Positions 10,035 through 21,935 of a stretch of 64,000 nt of DNA are shown here, piece after piece. The translations under genes and the position numbers were made by a program. Source of the DNA: Myxococcales bacterium (GTDB lineage: Bacteria > Myxococcota_A > Polyangia > Haliangiales > Haliangiaceae); the NCBI GenBank assembly GCA_016707895.1, contig JADJGV010000010.1:334363-398362 (forward strand). Reading direction: 5' to 3'. Positions within the stretch are counted from its first letter, which is position 1. The number at the start of each line of letters is the position of its first letter. The notes under the pieces were generated by a model, which saw only the letters and a list, made by a program, of their open reading frames with translations, was not told the origin of the DNA and ran no database searches.

Positions 10035-11666
10035 TCAGAACCCGCGGGCCGCCAGGCCGGCGCGGATCTCGGCGGGGCGGTTGGCGATGTACTGCGCGGT
10101 CTCGGCGTTCTTGTCGGCGAAGTCCGAGGCGTCGAACTCGCGGCCGGGCGCGGCCGCCAGCAGCGGCGTGAGCTGCGCGACGATCCGCTGGCGCGCGGCC
10201 TCGAGCTGCATCGCCTCGAACGCGTCGAGCGCCTCGCGCAGCCGCGCCGCGAACGCGGCCCGGCACGGCGCCTCGGCCATGCAGCGGGTCGCGATGCGCC
10301 CGGTCGGGCTCCACTCGTCGACCGAGCCGGCCTGGAAGGTCTGGTCGAGGCCGCTGGGGAGGATGGTCCAGCGGTCGGTCGCGGGGTCGTGGTAGACGCG
10401 GTAGTTGTTGACGATGTCGTAGCTGTAGCCGTCCCAGTGCGACAGCAGCGCCTCGACCGCCCACATCGACAGGTAGCGCTCGAAGTCGAGGACCTCGGTG
10501 ACCGCCGGGTAGAAGCCGCCGACCGGCAGCGCGTCGAGCCGGGCGATCAGCGAGCGCAGCGCGGCGTAGTCCTGCGGGTCGGCGTCGGGCGCCGGCGTGC
10601 CGTCGCAGGCGTCGGGGTGGAACTCGCGGGTCAGGCAGCCGCTGTCGTCGTCGCGGACGTTGCCGGCCTCGAGCTGACACCAGTACGTGCCCTCGTACAG
10701 CATCCCCTGGTTGGAGCCGAAGTGGCGGGCCAGGAAGCGGCGGTCGACCGTCTCGACGTGCAGGTAGTGGCCGAACAGCGCGCCGTTGACCAGCACCCGC
10801 ACCGGCGCGACGCGCGGCGCGGGCACGCCCATCCGTCGAAACAGCGGGTAGGCCAGGCGCTCGTGGGTCAGGCTCTTGTCCTGCACCATGTTGTTGAGCG
10901 TCAGCCCGGCCAGGCCGCCGATGCGGCGGTCGCTGGGGCAGCCGGCCACCGCCGGATCGTCCCAGGCCAACGCGATCTTCAGCCCGGCCTTCTCGTCGAG
11001 GCGCCGGGCCGAGCCGCAGCCGCCCTTCACCTTGACGCCGACGCCGGCGTAGGTGACGCCGAGGTAGGTGACGTCGCCGCTGTGATAGTCGCGCTCGTAC
11101 GGCACGCAGCCGGGCGGCTCGGCCTGCGCATCGATGGCCGCGTAGCTGGCCGGCGGCAGCGTGATCTCGACGTCGCGCACGACCAGCTCGTCGAACGCCA
11201 CCGCCGAGCCGTCGTCGGTGCGGAAGCCGACCCCCGCGCTCCACGGCCCGGTGGCGGTGCAGCCGTCGAAGCTGCGCGTGGTCTGGCGCGCGCGCACCAG
11301 GTGATCGCGCCACGGCTCGAGCCGACCGAGCACCGCCGCCGGCCCCTCGTAGGTGCCTAGCCCGAGCACGATCGGCGGCGGGTGCGGCGACGCCACCGCG
11401 TAGGCCCACACCCGCTCGCGCGGCGCGCCGTCGGCGTTCACCGTCCACACCTCGTAGTCGGTGGTCGCCAGCAGGTCGCCGTCGGGATCCTCGGGCGCGC
11501 TGACGTCGATCACCAGATCGGCGGCGGTGACGTCGATGCGCCCCGCGGCGTTGGTGATCACCGTCGGCGCGATCGGCCCCGCCTCACCGGCGCACACGTC
11601 CGGCAGGCGCGGCGGATCGGCGCACGCGGCCAGCGCGACGATCACGAGCAGAGCGGCGCGCGCCAT
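10035..11666 (-). CDS. CotH-kinase-family lipoprotein
   Basis: The product has 543 residues. The N-terminus is a lipoprotein signal (VIVALAACADP). Residues about 40-170 look like a fibronectin-type beta-sandwich (TDYEVWTVNADG ... WSAGVGFRTDD). The rest is a CotH-like atypical kinase domain: VKVKGGCGSARRLDEKAGLKIAL, LNNMVQDKSLTHERLAY, NGALFGHYLHVETVD, HWDGYSYDIVNNYRVY and LPSGLDQTF, where the Asp of GLDQTF fits the CotH metal-binding Asp. In Bacillus, CotH phosphorylates spore-coat proteins; many secreted bacterial relatives are uncharacterised. ATP supply outside the cytoplasm is unexplained. The start at 11664-11666 has a TACGCT box 7 nt upstream and shares a 57-bp divergent region with the next gene. 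Confidence 0.85.
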   Translation of the reverse strand: MARAALLVIVALAACADPPRLPDVCAGEAGPIAPTVITNAAGRIDVTAADLVIDVSAPEDPDGDLLATTDYEVWTVNADGAPRERVWAYAVASPHPPPIVLGLGTYEGPAAVLGRLEPWRDHLVRARQTTRSFDGCTATGPWSAGVGFRTDDGSAVAFDELVVRDVEITLPPASYAAIDAQAEPPGCVPYERDYHSGDVTYLGVTYAGVGVKVKGGCGSARRLDEKAGLKIALAWDDPAVAGCPSDRRIGGLAGLTLNNMVQDKSLTHERLAYPLFRRMGVPAPRVAPVRVLVNGALFGHYLHVETVDRRFLARHFGSNQGMLYEGTYWCQLEAGNVRDDDSGCLTREFHPDACDGTPAPDADPQDYAALRSLIARLDALPVGGFYPAVTEVLDFERYLSMWAVEALLSHWDGYSYDIVNNYRVYHDPATDRWTILPSGLDQTFQAGSVDEWSPTGRIATRCMAEAPCRAAFAARLREALDAFEAMQLEAARQRIVAQLTPLLAAAPGREFDASDFADKNAETAQYIANRPAEIRAGLAARGF

Positions 11667-11673
11667 CACCACC

Positions 11674-11717
11674 AGCGTAACGCAGATCACCAGCGGCGCG
11701 GGGCCTGCTGGTACACT
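11674..11717. promoter_or_regulatory. Divergent pair of -10 boxes between the CotH-like and lipoprotein genes
   Basis: Minus strand: TACGCT at 11674-11679, 7 nt before the ATG at 11666. Plus strand: TACACT at 11712-11717, 6 nt before the ATG at 11724. The whole divergent region is only 57 bp, so both mRNAs are probably leaderless. Confidence 0.65.
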
Positions 11718-11723
11718 GCGCCG

Positions 11724-12497
11724 ATGCGACGTGGGTTCATGCTCCTGGCGGTGCTGGCCGCCTGCTCGGCCGACGATCCGACGTTCGCCGGCGTGGTCGA
11801 CGCCCCGCCGCTGGCGATCGACGCCGCCGCCATCGACGCCACCGACATCGACGCGGCGCCCCCGGGCGACAGCGGCCCGGCGCCCGGCTTCGGCGTGGTC
11901 AGCGGCCAGTGCGGCGTGCTGACCCTGGCCGAGCTCGACGGCGCCACGCCGCTGTGGTTCGGCGGCGAGTTCACGTTCGACAACCGCTTCGACGACCCGG
12001 CCGAGCGCGATCAGCTCACGCCCGGCGGCCAGCACATCCTCTCGGTGCCCAACGCCGGCGGCAGCTCGGTGCTGTCCGAGGTGTTCGCGTTCGAGTGGCT
12101 GGCCCGCTGCGAGGGCGCGACCTTCCTCAAGGCCGAGACCGAGATCGTCTACGACGTGGTCGGCAAGAAGGCCGACATCCTGGTCGAGATCGACGGCCGC
12201 AAGGTCGGCGTGTCGGTGACGCGGGCGATGACCTTCCCGCTCGGCAACCCGTACACGCTGACCGACGCCACCGCGCTGTTCGACCGCAAGCTCGACGACA
12301 TCCAGCTCGCCACCGAGGCGGTGTCGGCCGCCGACCGCTGGTCCAAGCAGATGGTCGTCGCGCTGGCCATCGACGCCCAGCACGCCCAGGTCGCGATGCA
12401 GGCGTGGCAGATGCTCGACGCCGCGACCAAGGACGACACGATCCTCATCGTCCCGGTCACCAGCGGCGACGACCTGTTCATCTACACGAACATGTAG
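11724..12497 (+). CDS. Lipoprotein with Asp/Ala linker and an unrecognised alpha/beta domain
   Basis: The product has 257 residues: a lipobox (VLAACSADD), a linker of about 35 residues rich in Ile, Asp and Ala, and a globular domain from about residue 60. The domain holds AFEWLARCEGATFLKAETEIVYD, KKADILVEIDGRKVGVSVTRAM and repeated helices with SKQMVVALAIDAQHAQVA. The spacing of Glu, then Asp in KADILVE, then a following strand resembles a PD-(D/E)XK nuclease core, but the usual ExK is replaced (GVSVTRA), so activity is doubtful. I recall similar sequences from eukaryotic microbes but cannot name the family. Export of such a domain as a lipoprotein is odd. A TACACT box ends 6 nt before the ATG. 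Confidence 0.7.
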   Translation: MRRGFMLLAVLAACSADDPTFAGVVDAPPLAIDAAAIDATDIDAAPPGDSGPAPGFGVVSGQCGVLTLAELDGATPLWFGGEFTFDNRFDDPAERDQLTPGGQHILSVPNAGGSSVLSEVFAFEWLARCEGATFLKAETEIVYDVVGKKADILVEIDGRKVGVSVTRAMTFPLGNPYTLTDATALFDRKLDDIQLATEAVSAADRWSKQMVVALAIDAQHAQVAMQAWQMLDAATKDDTILIVPVTSGDDLFIYTNM

Positions 12498-12563
12498 GGG
12501 GCTCGTCGCCGCGCCGCCCGACCTGCCGCCGGCGGCGTCAGACCGGGGTGCCAAGGTCGGCGG

Positions 12564-13313
12564 GTGCTGGTCGAAACGCCCTCGCCTGTCCCGCCCTCGC
12601 CCGTGACCGCCGCGCCCGCCGCGGCTGGCTCGGGGCCCGTCGTGGCGCCGAAGAAGGCGGTCGACGACAGCCTGGGCACGATCTTCATCGGCATCGCCGG
12701 GATGATCGGCGCCGGCAAGTCGACGCTGGCCACCGCGCTGGGCGGCCACCTCGGCATCGACGTGCACTACGAGCCGGTCGCCGATAACGAGTACCTGTCC
12801 GACTTCTACCGCGACACCGCGCGCTACTCGTTCGCGATGCAGGTGTACCTGCTGAACCGCCGGTTCCAGCAGCACCAGGAGATCATCTGGCGCGGCCGGT
12901 CGGCGGTGCAGGACCGCACGATCTACGAGGACTCGATCTTCGCCAAGATGCTGGCGGCGACCGGGCTGATGGACGAGCGCGACTACCGCACCTACCAGCA
13001 GCTGTTCCGGCACATGTCGAACTTCATGTGCAAGCCCAGCTGCATCATCTACCTCGACGTGTCGCCGCAGAGCTCGCTCGAGCGCATCAAGATGCGCAGC
13101 CGCGACGTCGAGGCGACGATCAAGCTCGAGTACCTCGAGGCGCTGTACGAGGGCTACCAGGAGTTCGTGCAGTCGATCTCCAAGGTGGTGCCGGTGATCC
13201 GGGTCGACTACGACCGGTTCGCCACCGCCGAGGAGATGGCCGACGTGATCCGCCGCGAGTACCTCGACGTCAGCTTCCTGCGCCAGGCCACGCGGTTCGA
13301 TCCGACGCGGTAG
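12564..13313 (+). CDS. Deoxynucleoside kinase (dNK/dGK-dCK family)
   Basis: The product has 249 residues. After an Ala/Pro-rich N-terminal extension of about 35 residues comes the P-loop GMIGAGKST, then EPVADNEYL, the DR motif QDRTIYEDSIFAKML, the helix region of the substrate pocket (YQQLFRHMSNF), and a short Arg-rich lid ERIKMRSRD. This is the deoxyadenosine/deoxycytidine/deoxyguanosine kinase family that salvages deoxynucleosides with ATP in the cytoplasm. Which base it prefers is not readable. The start is a GTG at 12564; the extension is not conserved in the family, so the true start may be internal, but no better start codon appears before the P-loop. It lies 66 bp after the lipoprotein gene. 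Confidence 0.88.
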   Translation: MLVETPSPVPPSPVTAAPAAAGSGPVVAPKKAVDDSLGTIFIGIAGMIGAGKSTLATALGGHLGIDVHYEPVADNEYLSDFYRDTARYSFAMQVYLLNRRFQQHQEIIWRGRSAVQDRTIYEDSIFAKMLAATGLMDERDYRTYQQLFRHMSNFMCKPSCIIYLDVSPQSSLERIKMRSRDVEATIKLEYLEALYEGYQEFVQSISKVVPVIRVDYDRFATAEEMADVIRREYLDVSFLRQATRFDPTR

Positions 13314-13370
13314 CGGCACGTCGGCGCGGCGATCGTGTTGGCGCGATCGCGCGCGCCGCCGCTGACGTGG
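13314..13370. terminator. Possible bidirectional hairpin between dNK and bactofilin genes
   Basis: The 57-bp convergent gap holds an imperfect inverted repeat around two CGATCG boxes separated by TGTTGGCG. There is no T-tract, so intrinsic termination is uncertain. Confidence 0.3.
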
Positions 13371-13811
13371 CTACTTGACCGGCTTGGCGGCCGGCGCGTC
13401 CTTGGCGGCGGGCGCGGCGGCGTCCTTGCCGGTGGCCGGCGGCGCGACCTTCTGGCCCGACGCGCTCTCCATGAACGAGCGGCCCTCGAAGATGACGCCC
13501 TTCTCGACCTGCAGCGACGGGGTGTGCAGGTCGCCCTTGACCCGGCCCGGGGCCAGCACCTCGATGCCGCGCTTGGCGCGGACGTTGCCGACCAGCGTGC
13601 CCTGGACGATCACCTCGCCGATGTCGATCTCGGCCTCGACGTAGGCGCCCTCGCCGATGATCAGCGTGTCATCGGAGAAGATCTCGCCCTTGAGCTTGCC
13701 GTCGATGCGGACGGTGCCCTCGAAGGTGAGCTTGCCCTCGAACGAGGTGCCGCGTCCGAGCAGGGTGTTGATCTCGCTGACGATGCCTTCACGTCGCGCC
13801 GGGGCAGTCAT
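13371..13811 (-). CDS. Bactofilin
   Basis: The 146-residue product has the bactofilin (DUF583) beta-helix: an N-terminal tail (residues 1-20), a core of short repeats with Gly and hydrophobic steps (SFEGKLTFEGTVRIDGKLKG, DTLIIGEGAYVEAEIDIGEV, VQGTLVGNVRAKRGIEVLAPG) and a disordered Ala/Pro/Lys tail. Bactofilins polymerise without nucleotide into cytoskeletal filaments that set cell shape, hold polar complexes or position ParABS in Myxococcus. It lies 54 bp downstream of the 1270-residue membrane kinase on the same strand but has its own TACCGT box (13820-13825, 8 nt before the ATG). Confidence 0.93.
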   Translation of the reverse strand: MTAPARREGIVSEINTLLGRGTSFEGKLTFEGTVRIDGKLKGEIFSDDTLIIGEGAYVEAEIDIGEVIVQGTLVGNVRAKRGIEVLAPGRVKGDLHTPSLQVEKGVIFEGRSFMESASGQKVAPPATGKDAAAPAAKDAPAAKPVK

Positions 13812-13819
13812 GATGGCGG

Positions 13820-13825
13820 ACGGTA
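13820..13825 (-). promoter_or_regulatory. -10 box TACCGT of the bactofilin gene
   Basis: TACCGT ends 8 nt before the ATG at 13811, which suggests independent leaderless transcription of bactofilin. Confidence 0.55.
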
Positions 13826-13865
13826 GCGGATCGCCCGGGGCGGATCCAGCGAGCCGGGGCCGAGG

Positions 13866-16800
13866 CTACAGCGCCGCGGCGATGGCCCGGACCCGCTCGC
13901 AGATGGCGGCCGCGCTGTCGATCCGGGCCATCGCGTCCTTGGCCAGGCAGTCGGCGACCAGCGCGTCGAGCGCGGCCGGCGCCTCCGGGCACAGGCTCGA
14001 CAGCACCGGCGGCTCGGTCACCAGGTGGTGGTGCATGACGTTGCCGTCGATGAACGGCGGCCGGCCGGCGCACAGCTCGAACAGCGTGCAGCCGACCGCG
14101 TACAGGTCGGCGCGGTGGTTGATGTTGGTGCCGCTGACCTGCTCGGGGGCCATGTACAGCGGCGTGCCGCGCACGTCGGTCTGGCGGATCTCGATCTCGC
14201 GCATCACCCGGGCCAGGCCGAAGTCGCCCAGCTTCACCACCTTCTCGCGGGAGATGAAGACGTTGGCCGGCTTGATGTCGCGGTGGATGACCTTCTTGCC
14301 GTGGGCGTAGGCCAGGCCAGTGCACAGCTGATCGACGACGCCCAGCGCCTGGCGCACGCTGAGCCGGCCGCGATCGGTCAGGAGCTTCTCGAGGGTCATC
14401 CCGTCGACGAACTCCATGACCATGTAGTGCTCGAGCCCGTCGGTCACCTGGTCGTAGACCGCGACGATGTTGGGGTGGTTGAGCTGGGCCAGCGCCTTGG
14501 CCTCTTGCTCGAAGAACGCCAGCGCGTTGGGCACCTCGCGGACCGCGCGGGCCATCACCTTGACCGCGACGGTGCGCTCGAGGCGCAGGTCCCAGCCCCG
14601 GTAGACCACCCCCATCGCGCCGCTGCCGAGCTCGGCGTCGAGCCGGTAGCGCCCGAGCACCGTCGACGCCACCACCGCGTCGGTGACCGCGGTGATCCGC
14701 TGCGACGCGCCGGCGGTGGCGGCCGGCGAGGCCGCCGCCGGTTGCCCGGCGCCCATGATCTGGGTCGGCGCCGACGCCACGACCGGCGCGATCACCACCG
14801 GCGTGGCGGCCGGGGCCGCGAACGGCGGCGGCTCGGTCAGGCGCGCGCCGATCGCCGCGTCGATCAGCGGCGCCGCCGCCGGCCCGTGCTCGGTCGGCGC
14901 CAGCGTCAGGCCGTCGGACACCTCGGCCAGCCGGCGCTCGCGCGGCAGGTTGATGATGACCTTCTCGATCTTGGCGGCGCTGATCGGCAGCGGCTTCTCG
15001 ATGCGCAGATCGCCGGGGTCGATGAACATCGTGTGGCTGCCGACCGTCGCGTACAGCGTCACCTGGCCGGCGGCGTCGGTGTAGACCTTGTCGGCCTGGG
15101 CGTCGTCGAGCCACACCGCGATGCCCTGGCGCTTGTCGTCGTGGATGGTCACCTTGACCTCGGCCACCGGCAGGCCGAGGTCGAAGCGCGCCTCGACGTG
15201 GGCGCCGCGGCCCACGGTGACCTGCTGCGAGTGCATCGGCGGCACGACGCGATCGCCGAACTCGCGCGTGTACACGCCGAAGACGTGCACGTACCACACG
15301 CCCGGCGACACCCGGAACACGGTCCGGTCGGACGGCAGCCGCGCGCTGTGATCGGTGAGCTGGTGCCCGACGCGCAAGCTGTCCTTGCGGAACGCGGCCG
15401 GGTCGCCGACCGACGGCCGCCGCGGCGAGCGCGACAGCTCGATCGCGAGCACCTCGTCGCTGCCGTCGGGATCGCGCTCGATGAACACCGCGATCCGGCT
15501 GCGCCCGCGGATCACCAGCGCCAGCCCGAACACCCCGAGGATCAGCAGCGCTCCGACGATCAGCGTGATGCGATCGCGGTTCCACCGGACCAGCCCGGTC
15601 GAGCTGCCGTCGAGCGACGCCTCGAACGCGCGGGCGTTGGCCACGCCGCGCTCGAACAAGATCAGCCGGAGGTGGGCGCGGCCGCCATCGGCCGCCAGCC
15701 GGTACAGCAGCAGGTGGCTGGCGCCGACGTCGCCGGCGATCGCCGACAGCTTGTCGACGTCGATCGGCTCCGACACCCAGGCCGGCCCGCCGGCGACCAC
15801 CGGCTTGCCCGCCGCGCGCACCGCGGCCGTCAACGCCGGCGCCAGCGGCGCGGGGTTGGCCTCGCGCAGCGACCACCAGCCGGCGCGCGGGCCGACCACG
15901 CCGACCACGGCGACCGACGACGCGCGGTCGAGGTCGAGCGGCGGCAGCATCGCGGCCAGCTCGCGGACCAGGCCATCGTCGCCGGACGGCAGCGTCGTGG
16001 CGCCGCTGGTGCCCGCGCCGGCGGCGGGCTGGCTCGACGCCTTGGCCGCGAGGTCGACGGTCGAGGCCACGCCGGGCGCGACCCGCTCGGCCAGCGCGCG
16101 ATCGGCGCGCGCGCGGTCGGCGTCGCCGCGCTTGTCGAGCAGCACCGCGCGAGCCCGCAGCACCGCGCCGCTGGCCGGAGCCCGCGCGCGCGCGGCGTCG
16201 ATCACCGCGCCAGCGGCGGCCAGATCGCCGCGCCCGAACGCTACCTGGAACGAGGTCAGCTGCTTCTCGACCGAGTCGTCGGGCGCGGTCGCGAGCAGCG
16301 CCTCGGCGGTGGCCCAGTCACCCCTGGCCATCGCCACCCGGGCCAGCTCGCGATCGGCGTGGGCCGCGGTGAACGCGTCGCGGGCCTCGTCGAGCCGCAG
16401 CGCCGCCAGCGCCAGGCGGCCGCGGAACAGCTGCGCGGCGGGATCATCGATCGCCGCGGCCAACCAGACCTGCACCGCGGTGGCCACGGCGCGCGCGTCG
16501 GCGCGGCGCGCCGCGATCTCGGCGCCCAACCGCAGCCCGTCGCGGTTGCCCAGCCCCGCCGCCTGTGCGGCCAGCGGCGCGAGCTGCGCGACCTCGCCGT
16601 CGTCGAGATCGACGACCCGCACCGAGGCCAGCGCCGCGAGCGTGCCGTGGCCGGCGACGCGCAGGCCGAGCACCGACGCCAGCCGCCCCCAGCTGGGATC
16701 GGTGGTGGCCGCGGCCAGGGCCCGCGCCTCGAGGTCGGGCGGCACCGCGCCGGCGGGCAGCGCGACCAGGAGCGCCAACCCGGGCCCGAACGGCTGCGGG

Positions 16801-17678
16801 CTGGCGAGCAGGCGGGTCACGGCCGCGGTCAGCGCGGCGCGGTCGCCGCGGGCGTGGGCCAGCCGCGCCGCCGCGACGTCCAGCCACGGCTCGCGGCCGG
16901 GCTTGCCCGTCAGCTCGCGAGCGGCGTCATCGAGCGCGGCCCCGGCCAGCCGCGCGAGCGCCCGGGCCGCGCGCTCGCGGGGCGTCGCGCCCGGCGCGAG
17001 CTCGAGGATGTCCTTGGGCGTGCCGGCGATCTGCGCGATCGCCAGGGCCGAGGCGCGGTCGGCGGCGGCGCCAGCCCAGCCGGGGCGCAGCGCGGCGGCG
17101 ATCGCCGGTAGCCGCAGCGCCACCACCGGTTCGCCGATCGCCACCGCGCGGGCCGCCGCGGCGAGGTCGCCGCGCGCCACCGCGTGCGCGGCGGCCACGA
17201 ACGGTCGCAGCTGACCGATCGACGCGGCCGGCACGGTCAGATCGCCGACGGTGGGCTTGAGCACCGCGACCAGCGCCCGGGTCAGCGCCACCGCGTCGCC
17301 GTCGCCGGCGGCGGCGGTCCCCGCGGCCCGCACCGCGCCGGTGTCGTCGACGGCGAGGATCGACGCGCTCAGGCCGGTGCCGCTGCGCGCCAGATCGCAC
17401 GCGATCACCAGGTCGGCATCGAGCGCCTGCATGCTCGCGGCGAGGGTCGCCGGCCGATCGATCGGCATCGCGACCCGGGCCAGCTCGGGCGCCGGCACCA
17501 CCGCCCGGCCGTGGCCGTCGATCGACGAGCGCAACAGCAACGTCACCGCGCCGGCGGCGTCGTCGAGGTCGGCCTCGGCGCGCACGTCGAGCACCACCAC
17601 CCGCCCGGCGCGCGCCACGCCGGGGGCCGCGATCACGATCAGCGCGACCGCCGCGACCAGGACCCTCGTGCGTCGCAT
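13866..17678 (-). CDS. Membrane Ser/Thr kinase with large N-terminal extracytoplasmic part and C-terminal kinase
   Basis: The product has 1270 residues, in the opposite order to most bacterial kinases. A signal peptide (1-24) leads into an alpha/beta domain (about 25-140; VVVLDVRAEAD, LVIACDLA) and Ala-rich TPR-like helices (about 160-560). One membrane helix lies at about 703-722 (IVGALLILGVFGLALVI). A beta-rich region follows (about 735-930), then a linker, then a complete kinase domain at about 1006-1270. The kinase has GSGAMGVVY, VAVKVM, HRDIKPANVF, GDFGLA and RGTPLYMAPEQ, all canonical. The layout suggests a periplasmic sensor driving a cytosolic kinase. A consensus TATAAT box ends 7 nt before the ATG. 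Bactofilin follows downstream. Targets are unknown. Confidence 0.88.
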   Translation of the reverse strand: MRRTRVLVAAVALIVIAAPGVARAGRVVVLDVRAEADLDDAAGAVTLLLRSSIDGHGRAVVPAPELARVAMPIDRPATLAASMQALDADLVIACDLARSGTGLSASILAVDDTGAVRAAGTAAAGDGDAVALTRALVAVLKPTVGDLTVPAASIGQLRPFVAAAHAVARGDLAAAARAVAIGEPVVALRLPAIAAALRPGWAGAAADRASALAIAQIAGTPKDILELAPGATPRERAARALARLAGAALDDAARELTGKPGREPWLDVAAARLAHARGDRAALTAAVTRLLASPQPFGPGLALLVALPAGAVPPDLEARALAAATTDPSWGRLASVLGLRVAGHGTLAALASVRVVDLDDGEVAQLAPLAAQAAGLGNRDGLRLGAEIAARRADARAVATAVQVWLAAAIDDPAAQLFRGRLALAALRLDEARDAFTAAHADRELARVAMARGDWATAEALLATAPDDSVEKQLTSFQVAFGRGDLAAAGAVIDAARARAPASGAVLRARAVLLDKRGDADRARADRALAERVAPGVASTVDLAAKASSQPAAGAGTSGATTLPSGDDGLVRELAAMLPPLDLDRASSVAVVGVVGPRAGWWSLREANPAPLAPALTAAVRAAGKPVVAGGPAWVSEPIDVDKLSAIAGDVGASHLLLYRLAADGGRAHLRLILFERGVANARAFEASLDGSSTGLVRWNRDRITLIVGALLILGVFGLALVIRGRSRIAVFIERDPDGSDEVLAIELSRSPRRPSVGDPAAFRKDSLRVGHQLTDHSARLPSDRTVFRVSPGVWYVHVFGVYTREFGDRVVPPMHSQQVTVGRGAHVEARFDLGLPVAEVKVTIHDDKRQGIAVWLDDAQADKVYTDAAGQVTLYATVGSHTMFIDPGDLRIEKPLPISAAKIEKVIINLPRERRLAEVSDGLTLAPTEHGPAAAPLIDAAIGARLTEPPPFAAPAATPVVIAPVVASAPTQIMGAGQPAAASPAATAGASQRITAVTDAVVASTVLGRYRLDAELGSGAMGVVYRGWDLRLERTVAVKVMARAVREVPNALAFFEQEAKALAQLNHPNIVAVYDQVTDGLEHYMVMEFVDGMTLEKLLTDRGRLSVRQALGVVDQLCTGLAYAHGKKVIHRDIKPANVFISREKVVKLGDFGLARVMREIEIRQTDVRGTPLYMAPEQVSGTNINHRADLYAVGCTLFELCAGRPPFIDGNVMHHHLVTEPPVLSSLCPEAPAALDALVADCLAKDAMARIDSAAAICERVRAIAAAL

Positions 17679-17685
17679 CTCGGAA

Positions 17686-17691
17686 ATTATA
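17686..17691 (-). promoter_or_regulatory. Consensus -10 box TATAAT before the 1270-residue kinase gene
   Basis: A perfect TATAAT, rare in such G+C-rich DNA, ends 7 nt before the ATG at 17678. It supports both the start choice and a leaderless mRNA. No -35 consensus is seen; that region overlaps the end of the preceding kinase gene. Confidence 0.75.
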
Positions 17692-17712
17692 CGCGGCGCC
17701 CGCCGCGCGGGC

Positions 17713-20313
<2,601 letters not shown>

Positions 20314-20329
20314 GGCCGGTGACCAGGGT

Positions 20330-20386
20330 GTCTCGCGTTGCGGGTGGGGCCAGGCTCACGGCCCCGTGCAGGATCTGGGTCTCGCG
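20330..20386 (-). repeat. REP-like element A (degenerate)
   Basis: Read on the minus strand, this begins at the stop codon of the HATPase gene. It holds a hairpin with GGGGCC arms (20360-20365 with 20346-20351, 8-nt loop) followed by CACCCGCAACGCGAGAC (20349-20330 region). The tail matches elements at 38339-38410 and 54471-54543. A second CGCGAGAC copy lies at 20379-20386. The first, AT-richer hairpin of the family is missing. Confidence 0.55.
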
Positions 20387-21418
<1,032 letters not shown>

Positions 21419-21426
21419 GGGAGGTT

Positions 21427-21432
21427 AGCTTA
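21427..21432 (-). promoter_or_regulatory. -10 box TAAGCT before the TTG-started HATPase gene
   Basis: TAAGCT, eight bases (AACCTCCC), then TTG. The box supports the TTG as the start of a leaderless message. Confidence 0.5.
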
Positions 21433-21505
21433 GCCGAGATCCACCCGCGGGCGAAAGCCGCCGGGCGCGCATTCCCGGGTGACGTCTGGGTGAGCCTGTG
21501 CGAGC

Positions 21506-21919
21506 ATGAGACTCATGACGGCCGCCCGCCTGCGCCTCCTGGCAGTCGACGACGAGCCGGACATCCTCGACTTCCTCGAGCGGGCCACCCGACACCGGTT
21601 CACGGTGACCCGCTGCGGCAACGGCGAGGACGCCCTGGCCCTGCTCGAACGCGAGCCGTTCGACCTGCTGATCACCGACCACAAGATGCCGCGGCTGACC
21701 GGCCTCGAGCTGCTCGAGCGCCTGGGCCCGCGCTACCCGGCCATGGCCCGCATCCTCCTGTCGGGGTACACCGACGTCCCCGACGTCGAGCGCGCCGGCG
21801 CCGTCGGCCAGGTCCACCACTACGTGGTCAAGCCGGTCGACTCGCGGTCGCTCATCGCCGGCATCGACCAGGCCTTCAAGGTCCGCGCCGGCGAGGCGCC
21901 CTTCATCAGCGCGACGTAG
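21506..21919 (+). CDS. Single-domain response regulator (CheY-like)
   Basis: The product has 137 residues and is only a receiver domain. It keeps the full catalytic set: AVDDEPDIL with the acidic pair, LLITDHKMP with the phospho-acceptor Asp at about residue 58, LLSGYTD with Ser for the usual Thr, and YVVKPVD with the Lys. There is no output domain, so it would act by protein contact. It is divergent from the pseudo-receiver/HATPase gene (87 bp between them), but no histidine kinase is nearby. Two ATGs are possible, 21506 and 21515; the first is listed. It converges with the TonB receptor gene with 16 bp between stops. Confidence 0.88.
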   Translation: MRLMTAARLRLLAVDDEPDILDFLERATRHRFTVTRCGNGEDALALLEREPFDLLITDHKMPRLTGLELLERLGPRYPAMARILLSGYTDVPDVERAGAVGQVHHYVVKPVDSRSLIAGIDQAFKVRAGEAPFISAT

Positions 21920-21935
21920 CCCGGGGCTCGCCCGA

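Noticed and set aside
10035..13319. A 1094-codon open frame on the minus strand
   Set aside because: The upstream half is antisense to the lipoprotein and dNK genes. The CotH-like protein starts at 11666 with a signal peptide and its own -10 box.
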